A program made the position numbers and the translations under genes. Positions 25,769 to 38,394 of a stretch of 64,000 nucleotides of DNA are shown here, in pieces. The DNA comes from Batrachochytrium dendrobatidis JAM81 (lineage: Eukaryota > Chytridiomycota > Chytridiomycetes > Rhizophydiales). The DNA lies in NCBI RefSeq assembly GCF_000203795.2, contig NW_006281104.1, positions 681,993 through 745,992 on the forward strand, given 5' to 3'. The stretch's first letter is position 1, and each line of letters begins with the position of its first letter. A model generated the notes under the pieces. That model made no database searches, was not told the origin of the DNA, and saw only the letters and a list, made by a program, of their open reading frames with translations.

Positions 25769-26280
25769 ACCGCTGTATTCATGTAAATGGACGATTAAAT
25801 AAGGGTGTCAATATACAAGACAGCCAGTCTCATGACATGATGTCAGTTTATTGGAAACATTTTGTATAAAAAACTAAACGAATGCTCACATCACAGTTTC
25901 AGTACATCCCTGACACCTGTTCAATCTTCAACTCTCCAAACATTGAATGATCGGCATCAAAACAACCGTTGCATTGCTGCACTCTGTTTTCAATTAGAGC
26001 GCGAACGTATCTGATGTTAGGATACAACAAAAAGGGTTTTGATTGACAGCATTGAAACAGCTGGACCCAATATCTGGATTCTTGTGATCGTACAATGTAT
26101 GGCTATGCCAAAAAAGACAGTTTCAGTTCAAAACTAGTTATGTGCATCATATAATGAATGTTGTGTTGATTGGAAAGGCAGTCAGTTTTTAGTAAAAATA
26201 CGCAAGAAATGTTTAACCATTGTTTATCCTAAAGCAAAAAGTAGTAAATGCAAGTACTCCATTTTACATGAATACGGCAT
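25769..26280. mobile_element. Degraded TIR element upstream of the kelch gene
   Basis: The left end (CGCTGTATTCATGTAAA), CAGCCAGTCTCATGACATGA, the central block GAGCGCGAACGTATCTGATG, GATCGTACAATGTATGGC and the right end TTTTACATGAATACGGC follow the order of the 60707-61353 copy. It is about 510 bp with no coding content, and ends are approximate. Confidence 0.65.
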
Positions 26281-26790
26281 CAAATCGTTTACTTGATCCA
26301 TGCCAGCATTGCCACAACCCCAAAACTCGATCATCAGCCACAGCTTTCGTTGTATACGATTGCAATGGTTGGATGAACATATGGATAGCGGCTGTTAATT
26401 GCTGCTTTGATGCCAAGAAACTAGCAATCAAGACACTCCATGAACAACTGAACACTTGTTGGAAATAGATAGACCCAAGTGGCAGTGATTTGCTTGGTTT
26501 CAAAATCTAAAATAATAAAAGTCAAACATTTACTGGTTTGAAAGGTTTGCCCATTCACACTATTTCTAGAGTACTGCCATTTATTCTCATTATTGGATCT
26601 GACAGCTTAGTTATGACTAACGACAATAGGGATGGGAATGGAGATGAAGCGAAAAATTGCCACTAGCTGTAAATGCAGCTATTATCGGATTTAATCAAGA
26701 CAAGAGTAGATCTCACTATTAGTTAAGCAGGTTTAAAATGAACCAAATCACCATAAACAAAATTCATTCAGATCAAAACTTGGCATCAAG

Positions 26791-28458
26791 CTATTTCTTG
26801 AACAAAATGCCCGAGTCGTGGCGGTTCAAGACATCGTCGGCCGAATTTCCATCCTCCCACAGCTTGACTTCATCCACATTGACACCCTTGTTGGCAACCA
26901 ACATCTTGCGACCACGCTTGTGATCATCATAGGAGCGGCCAACACGAGACTGTGGACCAAGATCAGAATTAAAAATAAAATCCCAATGAACCCTCATCCA
27001 AGAATCGTGGAACAGCAGCGTATCGTAGAATTCAGGTGCCATGGCTTTAAGAGTCGGCAATTTGCTCCATGGAATCTAAATACAGATACAAACATCAGTA
27101 ACAAAAGATATAATCAAAAAATGCCATGCATACCTTTGTAAAGTCGTGGTGCTCGTTATGGTAGCCAATGTTCAAAAAAAGCTTATTCAGCCCGCCATAG
27201 TACGAATAAGTTTCCTGACCATCAGCAAAGGTAAAGTGTTCTTGAATGAAATGCGCAGCAGCAGGATGAAAAGAGTAACCAAACCAAAGGGAGAGAAACA
27301 TGTAAAAAAAGCCAATAGGACCACAAAACCTCCAAATCAGCACGTCAGCGACGACAGTGGTGACAACATTGATGTATTCCCAATCGCTGGGAGCCTTTTG
27401 CATGGCAAGGCCACGGACTACGTACATGACAGGATACAAGGTAATAAAAATTATTTTTGCAAAAGTGTTTCCCTAAAAACAATAAATTGTAAGTCATTAT
27501 GAAACAGAGATATCTAATAGGTTCAAGCCATATCAGTGGAATTTAGGTTTGAACAGTTTAGATTGTCGTTTTTTAAATAAACGCCACAATTGCCAGTCAG
27601 TCATCTATCAAAGTAGCAATGCATCCATGATATAGCCGACCGATTCAAATATAAAGTGGATAATAAAAGTATTGGATGCATAATGTGATACGGAATCAAC
27701 TTCGGAAAGAGCCAAGCGGGCGAATGCTATGAGATACTTGAATCAACTCCGATATTGCATAGCAATTTGGTTACCTTGATAAGCTTGACCTCGAAATCTA
27801 AAGGAAGGTCGGGATCCTTACCCACAACACCTTGAAAAGCATGATGTTCAAGATGGTAGCGACGGAAGGACTGGGCAATAGGAACAGGGAGAGCTAGATT
27901 GGACACAATGCCAGCAATTTTGTTCATGATGGGAGATTCAAAGATAAGGCCATGAGTAGCTTCATGAATTATTACACCAATGAGTTGCGTAATGGTTCCA
28001 CCTATGACAAAAGCACAAACTATCAAGGCAAGCATAAACCCTTTTCCAGTCTGCCCAGTACTCCATACTTGACCGAAATAATATGCAAGAGCCAGTTGCA
28101 CCGAGACAATAGTAGCAATAACATATTTGGTAGAGGGTTCAATGCCATACAACGTTTTGATGTCAGGATGGGCAGCAAGCATGGCATGACGACGCTTTAT
28201 GTGGGGCTCGTCTATATCGTCTATAGCAATGGTATCATCAATGTTGGGGATTGATCGCTTCCAGAAACCAACATAGTTTGGATGGCGAGAGTCGTAGCTA
28301 GGTAGTCCATTTTTATCAAGTGTTCCCGTAGGAGTGGTGATTCTGGATTTAGTATCTGTTTTAGCAGCTGTCTTTCTACTGGTTTCTGATGGCTTCCTTC
28401 TCACCACAGACTCCTCTGTTGTCATTGCTACAAAAGTTGTCAAGAATGAACATTCCAT
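26791..28458 (-). CDS. Sphingolipid delta-4 desaturase (dihydroceramide desaturase)
   Basis: This ER membrane di-iron desaturase introduces the 4,5-trans double bond into dihydroceramide. Three exons, 28458-27775, 27472-27134 and 27075-26791, give about 435 residues. The N-terminal lipid-desaturase block FWKRSIPNIDD is typical of the DES1 family. The three histidine boxes are intact: HEATH, HLEHH and HNEHH. Hydrophobic segments flank them (YVIATIVSVQLALAYYFG; IGGTITQLIGVI). A Lys/Thr-rich extension of about 50 residues precedes the domain. The start may instead be the ATG at 28425, because a TTTTGTAG just before it could be a splice acceptor. Confidence 0.93.
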
Positions 28459-28492
28459 CTTTTGAGTTTAACGATTTGAACTCATTTATAAG

Positions 28493-28501
28493 ATCACGTG
28501 T
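28493..28501. promoter_or_regulatory. ATCACGTGT site upstream of the desaturase
   Basis: A CACGTG-core palindrome lies 35 bp upstream of the desaturase start, between it and the 3' end of the CENP-S gene. It matches the sites at 16022, 30410, 38315 and 46500. Confidence 0.45.
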
Positions 28502-28558
28502 GCTAATGTGACTTATTCTGACTCTTGAACTCCGACTTTATTACTAGATATGAGTCTG

Positions 28559-29290
28559 TTATGACTTGTGCTTCCGCTTCTGTCCTCCTCCCGCAGCCTC
28601 TGCATTGCGTATCTTTTCTTGCTAGGTTACAAGACACGTTAGCGTTATGTCTACACTCGAGTCCAAGTCTTGTTACTTACCAATCCAATATTCCTTCGTG
28701 CAAACAGCTAGTATATTCAACTGTCAGCGTTGAGATCTGTTTCCTATCCATGTTATGCCACTGTTTCTAGTTACCTTGACATCGTCCACTGATATGACGC
28801 TCCGCTTGGCGTGTCTATTATCAAACTACATGAGTGAGCATCTTGGATTTGTCAAGCAATGAGCTGTCTATGCTGATAGAATCATCTTACTTGGCAAAGC
28901 TCTCCAAATCAGCACCCATGAGTTCTCATTGGCAGTATAATAGACACTCATTAGCTCAGTGCTAATACTGCACTAATTTTGATGGAACCAACGCTGTTAC
29001 CTGCATGTCGGACAACTACCTCGCCCAATGCATATACAAATTCTGGAGTGACTTGTATCTTTGGATGATCTCTGCTGATTGCATCCATGATTGCCTTTCT
29101 GATGAGTACTCGTTGCTAGTTATGTGTAAGTAATCATACTGGCAGGTGCTCTCGATGCATCATATTGTAGGTGCTTCATAGTACTTACTACTTGCATTTC
29201 TTCGCCTTCGATAGGCTCTGATAGTTGGTCCTGAATATCATCAATGGGATCCTGACTACAAGCATCTATATTGTCGTCATGCTCTGCCAT
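28559..29290 (-). CDS. MHF1: CENP-S / MHF1 histone-fold protein
   Basis: This small histone-fold protein partners CENP-X (MHF2) at kinetochores and with FANCM in DNA repair. Six tiny exons (29290-29189, 29115-29001, 28924-28891, 28814-28775, 28707-28681, 28621-28559) join in phase to about 126 residues. No single frame is long, so the gene is easily missed. The core reads QRVLIRKAIMDAISRDH, VTPEFVYALGEVVVRHA, ELMGADLESFAKHAKRSVIS and VDDVKLFARRN. The ADLE.FAKHAKRS.I...DVKL..R pattern is the CENP-S signature. A basic tail (GGGQKRKHKS) ends the protein. The first donor could be GTAGTA or GTAAGT, which changes one residue. Confidence 0.82.
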
Positions 29291-29455
29291 TGGAGTCAAA
29301 TTTTGTTATGGCAAGGTTTAAAATACTTTGACAAACTCATAAATTCATTCTAGCCATGTCACTCCATAAACCCACGCCGATAATAAAACGAAAAGCAATT
29401 ATACGAAAGTATCACTTTGTTATTGAATGGGATAAAAAAGGGTTTGAACCCAAAT

Positions 29456-30351
29456 CTACTCGCGGTGAGTACGAGTGTGACGAGCACCTCCTCCAACAAC
29501 ACGATCGCCAAGAACTGCTGTAGATGGATCGGGCAAAACAACTCCTGGAAGGGATTCAAAGCCAAGTGCCTTGAGAAGAGCCTAATATTCCATTGAAAAA
29601 ACATTCAGTAAACATTACACATCAAGAGACAATGCACGTCAATTCTTACCGAGGTGTCGGCATCAATCTCAATAGTGTCAACAACAAGTGCAGAGACTTC
29701 AGGAACGTAGTTGTCCTTGCGCTCACGCTCCTCTTCCTGGAGTTTGAACGATATACCACGAACAGGACCACGCTGAATACGCTTCATCAAATGAGTAGTG
29801 AAGCCAGCAATCTTGTTGCGAAGACGCTTGGAAGCAATAATGGCAACCTCGCTGCAGATCTTCTTGTTGGTCTGGAAGTCGAGGGTGAGACGGGGATAGT
29901 ACTTCTCAATGAGAACCCGCGATGCCTTCTTGACAGTTTTTGTTCGAACACGGCCCTAGATATGGATTATCGCAATGATTGCAAAGAAAGGTTAGAATGC
30001 TAGTGACGGACAGTTTGGTTCAAGACAATCCATGCCATCCAAACATGTATAGTGCGAGCCATGCAACATGGAAATCCAAAAGCAAGTATTCTATTGAACC
30101 AAGCTTATTCTTGGACAAATAGACTGAAAATGCTTGCCAATGGTAGTTGTAGCTATTGACGATGATAGCCAATAGATGGCTGTAATTGCAGTATTCCATT
30201 CAGGTAATGATCGATTTGTCGTATCCAAGATTGGTCAACAGAGTATTGCATCTGCACTACAATAGCAGTAGTATCCAAGCATAGACACATTGCTCTTCAG
30301 GTTATATGCATGGATGGATGGCATTCTACTAGTAACGGCCGCTCTTACCAT
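29456..30351 (-). CDS. RPS17: 40S ribosomal protein S17 (eS17)
   Basis: This is a component of the small ribosomal subunit. Exon 1 is only the start codon (30351-30349, ATG|GTAAGAG). Exons 2 (29955-29650) and 3 (29581-29456) complete 144 residues. The match to eS17 is clear: [54 protein letters not shown] and [20 protein letters not shown]. The 393-nt first intron is long for this window and could host a small RNA or regulatory element, but I identify none. The promoter is shared with the divergent gene at 30688. Confidence 0.96.
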
Positions 30352-30409
30352 GATGAATTCAGTGTGGACAAATTCACTCGCTGTAGACTTGAAATCAAGT
30401 GGTTCTATT

Positions 30410-30438
30410 ACACGTGATCAAGCATTATCATCACGTGT
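30410..30438. promoter_or_regulatory. Inverted pair of CACGTG sites in the RPS17 / Atos-like promoter
   Basis: ACACGTGAT (30410-30418) and its exact inverse ATCACGTGT (30430-30438) are 11 bp apart, 59 bp from the RPS17 start codon. They lie between divergently transcribed genes. Paired CACGTG boxes would suit a bHLH factor such as CBF1, known from other fungi to act on ribosomal protein genes; that link is inference. Confidence 0.55.
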
Positions 30439-30687
30439 CATATTTTCACTCATTGTCTCGGCTTGTTGGCGAATTAATCCAAACCTGCCATTGAATTGAC
30501 TGAAATGGCAGTTGTATTGGCAGAGAGCCAAAATACAAAAAGAATCGTAGACTTATGTTGAGCAGTATAAATCAGAGTATAAATAACCAGTCGATTTTAA
30601 GTTAGATTCACCGATTGTGGAGTTTCCCATCAATTTGGAAAGAGTTTATTTTACCAAGAAATAAAGTGATTGGAAACGACTAAAGTC

Positions 30688-33600
30688 ATGGGAAAGGATA
30701 GACTCCATTCTACTATTGGCATAACTGGAAATAATCAGGATTCGCTCTCAGGCGCTGTTTCCATCATTCCCAGTATGCTCCATCCCTCATCTGCTCTTGT
30801 CATGGAGTTCTTGGCAAAGATTGGCCAGGTACTTTTACGAGAAAGAATCACTACTGGAGCTGTCAACAGCAATGCTATCAGAGATAAAAACACATCTATT
30901 CACTCATCCAGCATCACTTCTGAATCTACTCAACAGCAATCTACAGCAACTCTGAAAACACTCGAGTTAGAACAAGGATTCGTGGCGCCAAGCCATGTTC
31001 AGACTCTGCGTCATACCAGGACAGTATCAGCACAGACACTGCTGGACTTGCATGCACTCAATGAGCATGTGGAATTTTGGCGCTCGGGAATGCCAGTGTA
31101 TGTTGATATCGTGGATATTTGCTCGAGTGTCCTTTTAGAACGCTGGATCATTTCATTCGAGTCTGCTGGCGCTACTACAAAGTAATATTGTATTGCATGC
31201 CATGCTCGTTTATTATCATGTAACTAATGTTTATCTTGAATTGTCCAATGGGTATTGACTGCCATTTTGTTGAATGGGTTGCTTGTGATTAGTGGCCACA
31301 GTCATAACGGCCACCAGAACGAAACAAGGAACGGATATCCAGCGGATAATACGTTGGATGGAAATATTCATATCAGTGGACATAAACCGGACCCAACAAA
31401 TCTGATTCTTCTAGTTCAGTCATTGTATTTGCAAGTACGGCTTCTACCTTTAGGTGCTGCTTTAGCCGATACTTCCATGCTCAAGTCAGACTTGTCGTAT
31501 TGGTAAGCTTATTTTGCAGTATTGACACCGCGATGTTGTGCAAATGATTTATTGTATTTATTCCTTGGCATTTCATTGTTAGCATGTTTCTTGTGGATGG
31601 GCAGCAAGTATCCCCGCTGGGTAATATGGGTGAGCCTCTATCCGTTCCATCGATGGGGTTTCATCCAACCGCCAAGCTCAAAGTTCATCGACTACGATCT
31701 GCCCAAACTACACATGGTTCATTGCATCTATCCGTAGTATATGACCACGCATTTGCAGATACAATCCCTACTGTTCGACCACCACCGCAAACCAAGGCGT
31801 TCCAGCAACAATCTGATTCAAATCGATCAAAATCAATGCCAGACTCGAATGTAGCCGGTTCAAACCCAACTCCCACAGACACACCACTATCTGCATCATC
31901 CCATATCCCAAAAATCATTAATACCTCCAACTTGAATGCAGATATTGGCCCTAACGGGTCTTTACAAACACTGACTAATCTGCGTAGTTTCACTGGAAGC
32001 CCATTTCCAAGTCCTACTATGCAGAAACGGGTGCTAGATATAGCTAATTTGAAACTTTTGCTGGATGAGCCCCCATCTTCGACACTTGATGGTAGTAGTG
32101 TTGGTGATGTATCGACTATATCTCAACTGTCTGCAAAACAAACATCAACTCCAGCAGACTCAAAACTATCATTATCGAATCAGCTTGGCACTCCGACAAA
32201 ATCTAGTTTGCAGTTGTTAAAGGCAGATATTGGATCCATCAAACTTCGATTACCCCCTCATGCTCCTTTGAGTGCGCTACCAGTTATGCGATCGTCACTT
32301 GGTCAGAGCATGCTTCTTCGCACCAATTCTGCCTCTTCAGATGATAGTGCAGAGGACTTGATTCAAAACCATGTAAACACACCTTCGCCACTGAATACAG
32401 ATTCAAGCACAGTTGGTTGTGCAACCACTACTTCTACCAAGGATAAAAAGACCCCACCTTTGATATCTGTACTGATTTCCAATCCTGCGCTCGATACTTG
32501 CAAAGAGACTTTCTTTGACGCAGCCCCTATCCATCGACCAATCCCATTGGTTGCACAATCCATCCACACATCAACACCAATGAGAGTCGGCTTGACAGAA
32601 AATACCACATCACATCCATTTCATCATCATTCAACAACACCTTTAGATTTGTTTGGGTCATTGGTAGGATCCTATGAAGAATCCATACTGAGTGGAAGAA
32701 TGTCAACTCTTCCTTCGCGGCCCATTACATTTTTAGCAGAGATTGGAGTAATTGGAATAGGAAAATGCAAGCAATCGCTTAAATGTCCACCCCATCTAAC
32801 TCTTGCATTTCCAGCATATTTTTATGAGTTGCTGGAGGAAGAATCACCAGCCACACCGTATGTTGGAAATATTGACGTGGAATGGCGATTGGCTGTTCGC
32901 GAGGACGCTGATGGAAATGTAGTGTATGTGAAGGATGAAAATAACGTATCGCCTATTACAGTATCCCCACGTCGTTCTGATCCACTGCTGAGACGATATG
33001 GGTGTGATATAACAAGTCGATGGGGATTGGATGCAAATCGAAGACGACAATCTCTAACAATGACTGCTGCTTCCTTGCGATGTGAAACCAAGACGAATTC
33101 AACACAGTCGGATGTTCCACATGAAACGATCTGGCCAACTTTGCCTGGACCTGGACTGATTTCTAGTGGTGACTCTCCTGTATCAATATCCAACGCATCA
33201 ACAGTGCAACTATCAAGAACAAAACAACCAGACCATTCTGGATACAGATTACCGTTCAAGGGACAATTACAAGTTGTGATCAAGAATCCAAGTCGAACAG
33301 CAGTCAAAGTATTTTTGGTTCCGTATGATTTGCGGGACATGCCGGCCGGAAGCAAGACATTTATGCGACAAAAATCATATGCACTTTTACCAGCAAGATC
33401 ACCTTTTAAGAATACGGGGGCTGGCAAAGAAGGTAGAGAGGTTCCAGCATTCAACTCATCACAGTCATCAAATGCAGAGTTTCCATCATTTGAAGCCACA
33501 GCAAAACCGTGTCAGCAGCAGTCTACACGACAATCATCGCGTGCAAATATCCATACACCCACAAGTGATCGGCTACGGTATGCGATGCATCTGCAATTTG

Positions 33601-33863
33601 TATGTACAGAAAAGAGACGGTTGTATCTATGTAAGAGTATCCGAGTAGTGTTTTCACATCGCGCACCTGATTCAGATGAATGCTTGCGAAGTGTCTGTGA
33701 AGGACCGAGTAAACCAAAGTACATGCGATTAGACGGTGGACCAATAGTGGCGACTGGTGGAGATGGAGGGAATTTCAGCGAGGAAGAGTCCAACAGATTG
33801 GATTTACTGAACAAAAAAAAAGATAATAATGTGGGCAGTGATGGGAAATGCATGATGCGATGA
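30688..33863 (+). CDS. Atos/FAM214-like protein (DUF4210)
   Basis: Three exons, 30688-31181, 31293-31502 and 31583-33863, give about 994 residues. The N-terminus has FWRSGMPVYVDIVDI and VLLERWIISFES, a LERW block shared by this family. After a long Ser/Thr/Pro-rich linker comes the DUF4210 region: GSYEESILSGRMSTLPSRPI, FLAEIGVIGIGKCKQSLKCP and PYVGNIDVEW. The C-terminal chromosome-segregation-like domain follows: YRLPFKGQLQVVIKNPSRTA, VKVFLVPYDLRDMPAGSKTF, and LYLCKSIRVVFSHRAPDSDE. Animal Atos proteins are transcriptional or metabolic regulators; the fungal role is unknown. The first intron removes an in-frame-looking stretch at 31182-31292 and was chosen by phase. Confidence 0.85.
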
Positions 33864-34031
33864 ACCTTCCAATAGAAACAATAGCAATTGATATTTAAAG
33901 CATTTTGAATGCAAGAGCGAGAGCGATCACTAATTGACAATAAAATGAAAATATTTGAACGATTTGAGCCTGAACGGCGGTTAATTTCAAGATCTGCTGC
34001 TATTGACCATCAATATATTCTAATTCTACCG

Positions 34032-35874
34032 ATGGATAGTCTTGCCGCTATTTATTCTTCAGAATCTGAGAACGAAACCATTCCAGCCATTATAAAACGA
34101 CCCAAAGTCGATTTGGCTCCTGCTATTCATTTTCAAGACCTGACTTCAACCACAGATGCATTAATACCTTCCACTGCCAATTCGACCGAGCTAACCATCA
34201 ATGTTCCTTACAGTCTGATGGTTAAACCGTTTCAAGGACCTGCTAATCCATTTGTTAGTGCAAAGACCATGACAAACAAGAACACTCAGTTGGGATTTGT
34301 CGAGGATTGCAATATGGCCAATACCGACTTTAATGAGCTGCACAGGACTTTTGTCAACTTTGGATATACCAGAGATCCTGATGCAATTGACAGCAATGGA
34401 CTAGTTGGAGATTCCGACAGGATTCATTCTCATGGTGGATTGATGGCTAGTGAGCTTAAAAAGAGCCATATTCCAGCAACCATTAATGCCAAGAGAAAAA
34501 GACTTCCACAAGGCGATGCTGCAGATATTGATGGATTTCAAGGTCCATGGGCAGGTTTTGAAGGTGAACAACTATCTGTACCTGATCGAACTGCTGAACA
34601 GGAGGCTGATGCCATTGCCGGTATTATCAATACTCATAATGGCGATGATAATCTATCCAAGTCCAAAGGGTCGGAGAAATCTGTCTTTTATGGCAAAAAC
34701 CTACATGACTACCAAGGCCGTACTTACATGTCCGTACCTCATGATACCGGAGTAGATCTACAATCTGAGCTTGGCTCATTTGAATGCTTCCTTCCTAAAA
34801 GATCTATTCATACATGGACTGGCCATACCAAAGGTGTCAATGCAATCAGATTCTTTCCTTCTACTGCTCATCTGCTTCTGTCAGCTTCAATGGACTCTAC
34901 CGTCCGTCTTTGGGATGTCTACAACGACAGATCGTGTCTACGTTCTTTCCATGGCCACTCAAAGGGAATCAGAGATATCGACTTTAACAACTCAGGATCC
35001 AGATTTCTTTCTGCCTCTTACGACAAATTCCTCAAACTCTGGGACACTGAAACTGGCCAGTGCATTTCCAAATTCACTACAAAACGTATTCCATACTGTG
35101 TCAAATTCAATCCAGATCCTTCAAAGCAAGACATTTTCCTCACAGGCTGTCAGGACAAAAAGATTTACCAGTTTGATGTGCGCTCTGGAGAAATTGTTCA
35201 AGAATATGATCAGCATCTGGGTGCTGTCAATACAATCACATTTGTAGATGATAATCGTAGATTTGTTACAACAAGTGATGACAAAACCTTGAGGGCTTGG
35301 GAAGTTGACATTCCTGTAGTGATCAAATACGTTGCTGAGCCTGACATGCACAGTATGCCTGCTGTAACACTTTCTCAAAATAGTAAGTCTTTACAGCCAT
35401 TTTATTTTGACTGCTTTATATGTTGACTTGTATACAACTATTTTTGTACTTATACTTTATATCTAACGTATCAATAACAGAGAAATGGCTTGCGTGTCAA
35501 TCCCTTGACAATCAAGTACTGATCTACTCTGCGCGCGACAGATTCAGAATTAATCGTAAAAAGGTATTCAAAGGACATTTAATTGCTGGCTATGCTTGCC
35601 AGCCCAATTTCTCTCCCGATGCGAGGTACATCATGTCAGGTGATTCCGAGGGGAAGCTGTGGTTTTGGGACTGGAAGACTTGTAAAGTCATGAAAAAGAT
35701 CAATGCGCACGACGGTGTTGTTATGGGGTGTGCATGGCATCCTCACGAGACAAGTAAGGTAGCCACGTGTAGTTGGGACGGAACTATCAAGTAAGTTTAC
35801 CATGCATTTGCCTTGGTAGCTTAGTTGTACAATACATATACTAATGTTTTGTTGTTTTTAGGTACTGGGACTGA
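34032..35874 (+). CDS. CDC40: PRP17/CDC40 WD40 splicing factor
   Basis: This spliceosomal WD40 protein acts around the second catalytic step of pre-mRNA splicing. The exons are 34032-35382, 35481-35790 and 35862-35874, for about 557 residues. The N-terminal region includes [29 protein letters not shown] and [18 protein letters not shown], blocks typical of PRP17. Seven WD repeats follow, from [20 protein letters not shown] to [16 protein letters not shown] at the extreme C-terminus. The final exon encodes just KYWD and the stop. I chose the ATG at 34032 ([13 protein letters not shown]) because it matches the family's acidic start; an in-frame ATG at 33909 would add an unlike extension. Confidence 0.95.
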
Positions 35875-36495
35875 TTATTTGTAATTGTTTTTAATATATC
35901 ACTAAATTGTTGATTCTTGATACTTGCAAGTAATTTCGACTATTTTTTCACCCTTTATAATTGTATCGATAGTGCCTGTGGTTTAATCTTACATTTTTAA
36001 AGGTCTATTGATGTTATTATTGAAACATCACCTTTACCTATTGGCCGAATCCAACATGATTTTAAAACAGTGCAATCACGACTGATTTTTATTGGGAAAT
36101 GTACTACGTCAGAATTAAGCACGGCCCATTTATGCTGATTGGCTTGATCAATCAAACCAAATACTTGATACATTTTGCAAATCAGTACTACCTACAAGGT
36201 TTAAATGTAACTCGGCTGAGTACGAGAGCATCAAGAACATTCAATGACAGGATACACCACCAATGGTTTGTATGAATGGCAACAAAATACTAACTTGTAT
36301 GGGCACAATGCCATATTGAAACTAGCATTTTGATTTTATTGAATGATAATGGCTCGGCAAACAAAATAAATATCAATCTATTTTGCATATATAAAATGCC
36401 AGATTTCCAAACGCACTGATCAGCCCATTGTAAAAATCAATGTTTTGTAATAATAATAAATCCAAATGTTCAATGAAACGGCTCTAATTTCCAGC
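35875..36495. other. Convergent intergenic region
   Basis: About 620 AT-rich bases between the ends of CDC40 (+) and cystathionine beta-lyase (-). No ORF, RNA gene or recognisable repeat end was seen. Confidence 0.4.
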
Positions 36496-38250
36496 TTAAA
36501 TCTTGATACACCCAGCAAGTACCAATGCATAGTGAAGATCGGAGATCAGATCTTGCACATCTTCAATTCCTACACATAAACGAATAACATCTTCAGGGAG
36601 ATTGCGCTCTTTTCTGATTTCTGCAGGTATAGAGGCATGCGACATACGACACGGCATACTAAAGAGCAGACAAAAGGGTTGAGAAGAATATCTAAACAAT
36701 GAACATGGGATTTAAAGCAATGCTACCTGATGAGAGAGTTGACGCTTCCAAAACTGACCGAGATACCCCAAATTTTTGTAGCATTGACCACACTAATACT
36801 CCTATCTACACAGTTGGTTCTGAAACTAAGAACAGCACCGCCTCCTTTGGCCATTGACATGTGCAAATCATGTTGTGGATGAGACTTTAAGCCTGGATAC
36901 CAGGTTTCGATGCCATGCGATTCAAGATACGATGCAATCAGCATAGCTGATTGCTGCTGGCGATCCACACGTACCGATAAAGTTTTAATGCCACGAGCAA
37001 GGAGAAATGCGTCAAATGGTGCTAGTCCACATCCAATTGCATTGACCACAAAATAGAGTTTCTACCAAAAACGATGAATAAAAGATGTCAGGTAAGAACA
37101 TTTTAAAGGTTGAATTCATCAGTCATATAACCCAGTAGATGAAGCTTACCTCGGCAAGCTCAGGATTTTTCACACCCACCGCACCAGCCATCAGATCATG
37201 ATGACCACTCAAAAACTTGGTCGCGCTATGATAAACAATATCAGCACCCAGATCCAATGGCTTTTGCAAGTATGGACTCATCATGGTATTGTCTACAACC
37301 ACCAATGCAGAAGGACATATTGTATGAACAAGGTTAGAAATGGATGGTATATCGGCTATCTTGCACATGGGATTGGTGGGAGTTTCCAGCAGGACAAGTT
37401 TTGTTAATGGGGTAATGAGGCGCTGAATTGCATCGATATTGGTGGTATCTGTGTGATACACCTTGATATTGTTAGTTTGCTTTACGTATGCGAGCAGCCG
37501 GTTTGTTCCTGTAATGTGATTTACAGTAACCAAGGTTAGCGTGATGGCGCGCCTTTCAATAGAAACTCGAGTTTTCCAAGTCTATTGGCTTATGTAATCC
37601 CATTACAAGCACTTGGAAAACACCAATCATTTCAACATACCGCCATACACATCGTCGCCAGCAATAATTTCCTCGCCCGATTTGACTAATCTAATAATAA
37701 TATCTAGAGCAGACATGCCACTTGAAACTGCAAGTGCACTATGAGCATGCATAAGTTTGGCTAGATGCGATTCTATAGATTCCCAAATGGAGCAGGATAC
37801 AATATTGGTTAGCATTTTCTTTCTCGGCATATACAAGTTTCTAGTCGGAAAAATTCCATTCCAAAACATCAATGTATTGAGTTGGATTTTTGTCCAGGGA
37901 TTGATTTGTAAGCAAAAATAGATATTTCGTTCAATCTTTGCAGTCCATCACGGCATGAAAACCAAAAATATTTAAAACAAGAGCATACCTAGATGTGTTC
38001 GAGTAGGGTTACCAGACCTGGAATAATCATACTCGCCCATCTCAGTCACTCCTGACTGCCTAAACGTAGCAGTTTGGTAAATGGGAACGGAGGATGCTCT
38101 GTAAGGGTCGCGAAGGTCGGAGTCGACTAAAACACATTGAGTAGAAGGTCTGTAGGTGGACGCATCTCCCAAGGGGGAAATTAAATTATGGGTCGTTGCA
38201 GATGAGTAGGTGCACTGGCCTTGAAATGGTTGCTCCTGAGCAAATATCAT
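36496..38250 (-). CDS. Cystathionine beta-lyase (PLP enzyme)
   Basis: This PLP-dependent enzyme cleaves cystathionine to homocysteine, pyruvate and ammonia in methionine synthesis. Five exons (38250-37989, 37772-37641, 37508-37150, 37061-36727, 36658-36496) give about 416 residues. Signatures are YDYSRSGNPTRTHLESHLAK, ALAVSSGMSALDII, EEIIAGDDVYGGTNRLL, VVVDNTMMSPYLQKPLDLGA, the PLP-lysine motif HSATKFLSGHHDLMAG, and SMPCRMSHASIPAEIR near the end. The close fit of GSGLAPFD-like and SHASIP blocks favours the beta-lyase branch of the Cys/Met family over gamma-lyases. An N-terminal extension of about 50 residues precedes the domain. It is divergent from the FKBP gene, with 145 bp between starts. 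Confidence 0.9.
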
Positions 38251-38314
38251 GGTCAATATTCAATTTGAAAAGCTTACAATTTCAAAAGCGCGGTTTGCCA
38301 AAGCAACAGGATGT

Positions 38315-38324
38315 ATCACGTGAT
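38315..38324. promoter_or_regulatory. ATCACGTGAT palindrome between lyase and FKBP genes
   Basis: This perfect 10-bp palindrome lies midway between the divergent starts at 38250 and 38395. In other fungi CBF1 binds CACGTG in sulfur-amino-acid gene promoters, which fits the neighbouring cystathionine beta-lyase; the assignment here is inference. Confidence 0.55.
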
Positions 38325-38394
38325 CATAGTCACATGACTTTGAATCAGCTCAAATTGCTAACTCAATCTGCAGCCATCATCAGCAAATACGCAA

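Noticed and set aside
33909..34031. N-terminal extension of CDC40
   Set aside because: The sequence is unlike the family, and the ATG at 34032 starts with the typical acidic segment.
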